From VRUE01 sp035556755 (lineage in GTDB: Bacteria > Actinomycetota > Thermoleophilia > Solirubrobacterales > 70-9), in the NCBI GenBank assembly GCA_035556755.1, contig DATMEP010000077.1, positions 1 to 10,862 on the forward strand: DNA of 10,862 nt. The letters run 5' to 3'. Positions 10,696 through 10,862 of this stretch are shown here, piece by piece. The notes under the pieces were generated by a model. That model did not search any database. It saw only the letters and a program-made list of their open reading frames with translations, and had not been told where the DNA came from. A program made the translations under genes and the position numbers. Each line of letters opens with the position of its first letter. The first letter of the stretch is position 1.

Positions 10696-10862
10696 GTGAG
10701 TGTCGGAAAGATCTTGGTGCTCGCCGGCATGGTGCTCACGACGGTGAGCGCGGTTGCTCCCGCTGCTGCGTTGGCAACGTGGCTGAAGCACCACAACGCG
10801 ATCACGCAGGACGAAAAACTCGAATTCACGGGCAGGGCGGGGTTCGAACTGGCGCCCCTGGA
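10696..10862 (+). CDS. Secreted protein, third of the tandem array (cut by the window edge)
   Basis: Only the first 55 codons are present. The GTG at 10696 follows AGGAGAGG (10683-10690) by five bases. The product begins MSVGKILVLAGMVLTT, continues with a hydrophobic alanine-rich stretch ending near AALA, and then reads ATWLKHHNAITQDEKLEFTG. That is nearly the same as the mature start of the first copy, ATWLKHEEPIAQNENLEFTG, so copy three resembles copy one more than copy two at this end. The gap to the second gene is 24 bases. Whether the cysteine pattern and the P-x-E-T ending are kept cannot be seen. Confidence 0.8.
   Translation, partial: MSVGKILVLAGMVLTTVSAVAPAAALATWLKHHNAITQDEKLEFTGRAGFELAPL

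Noticed and set aside
9399..10862. CRISPR array or phage structural genes in the right-hand region
   Set aside because: The repetition is at protein level between full-length genes with signal peptides; there are no short regularly spaced DNA repeats and no phage genes.

Overview
The window is GC-rich bacterial DNA with tightly packed genes, several GTG and TTG starts, and promoters with a TANNNT -10 box very close to the start codon. Together with an actinobacterial-type coproheme decarboxylase, a PimA-like mannosyltransferase and an FprA-type reductase, this suggests a high-GC actinobacterium. The tandem secreted cysteine-containing proteins and the tail-anchored coiled-coil protein remind me of Thermoleophilia (Solirubrobacterales). 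That placement is inference from memory of such genomes, not a measured result.

Layout. Positions 1-75 hold nothing I can identify. A strong hairpin at 75-99 ends the minus-strand DegV-type lipid-binding gene (133-1008). An A-type Fe-S carrier (1069-1443, +) starts divergently from it. Convergent to that is a minus-strand run, read from high to low coordinates: a PAS-like protein with a CxxC/CxxC knuckle (4107-3568), an FprA-type NADPH:ferredoxin reductase (3526-2120), BolA (2113-1880) and a CGFS monothiol glutaredoxin (1872-1465). Upstream, also on the minus strand, is coproheme decarboxylase ChdC (4875-4168). The first 5 kb therefore reads as an iron-sulfur, redox and haem neighbourhood: the carrier, Grx and BolA move or sense clusters, FprA supplies electrons to ferredoxin, and ChdC completes haem b.

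The plus strand then carries cell-envelope genes: a multi-spanning membrane protein with a degenerate alkaline-phosphatase-like outer domain (about 4862 or 5027 to 6754), a 90-residue coiled-coil protein with a C-terminal membrane anchor (6765-7037), and a 770-residue fusion of a PimA-like GT4 glycosyltransferase to a flippase-like LPG-synthase transmembrane domain (7086-9398). A 110-bp element with perfect 19-bp inverted ends lies between chdC and the phosphatase-like gene, where a signal peptide would be expected.

From 9399 to the right edge the DNA looks less GC-rich. It carries three tandem paralogous secreted proteins with strong Shine-Dalgarno sites; the third runs off the edge. Two share a four-cysteine pattern and a P-x-E-T-[FY]-G ending. 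This family is the part of the window I consider least described.

No gene-free stretch exceeds 300 bases. Three putative -10 boxes overlap an inverted or direct repeat (4110-4127, 3527-3553, 9451-9469); these are the best candidate operators.
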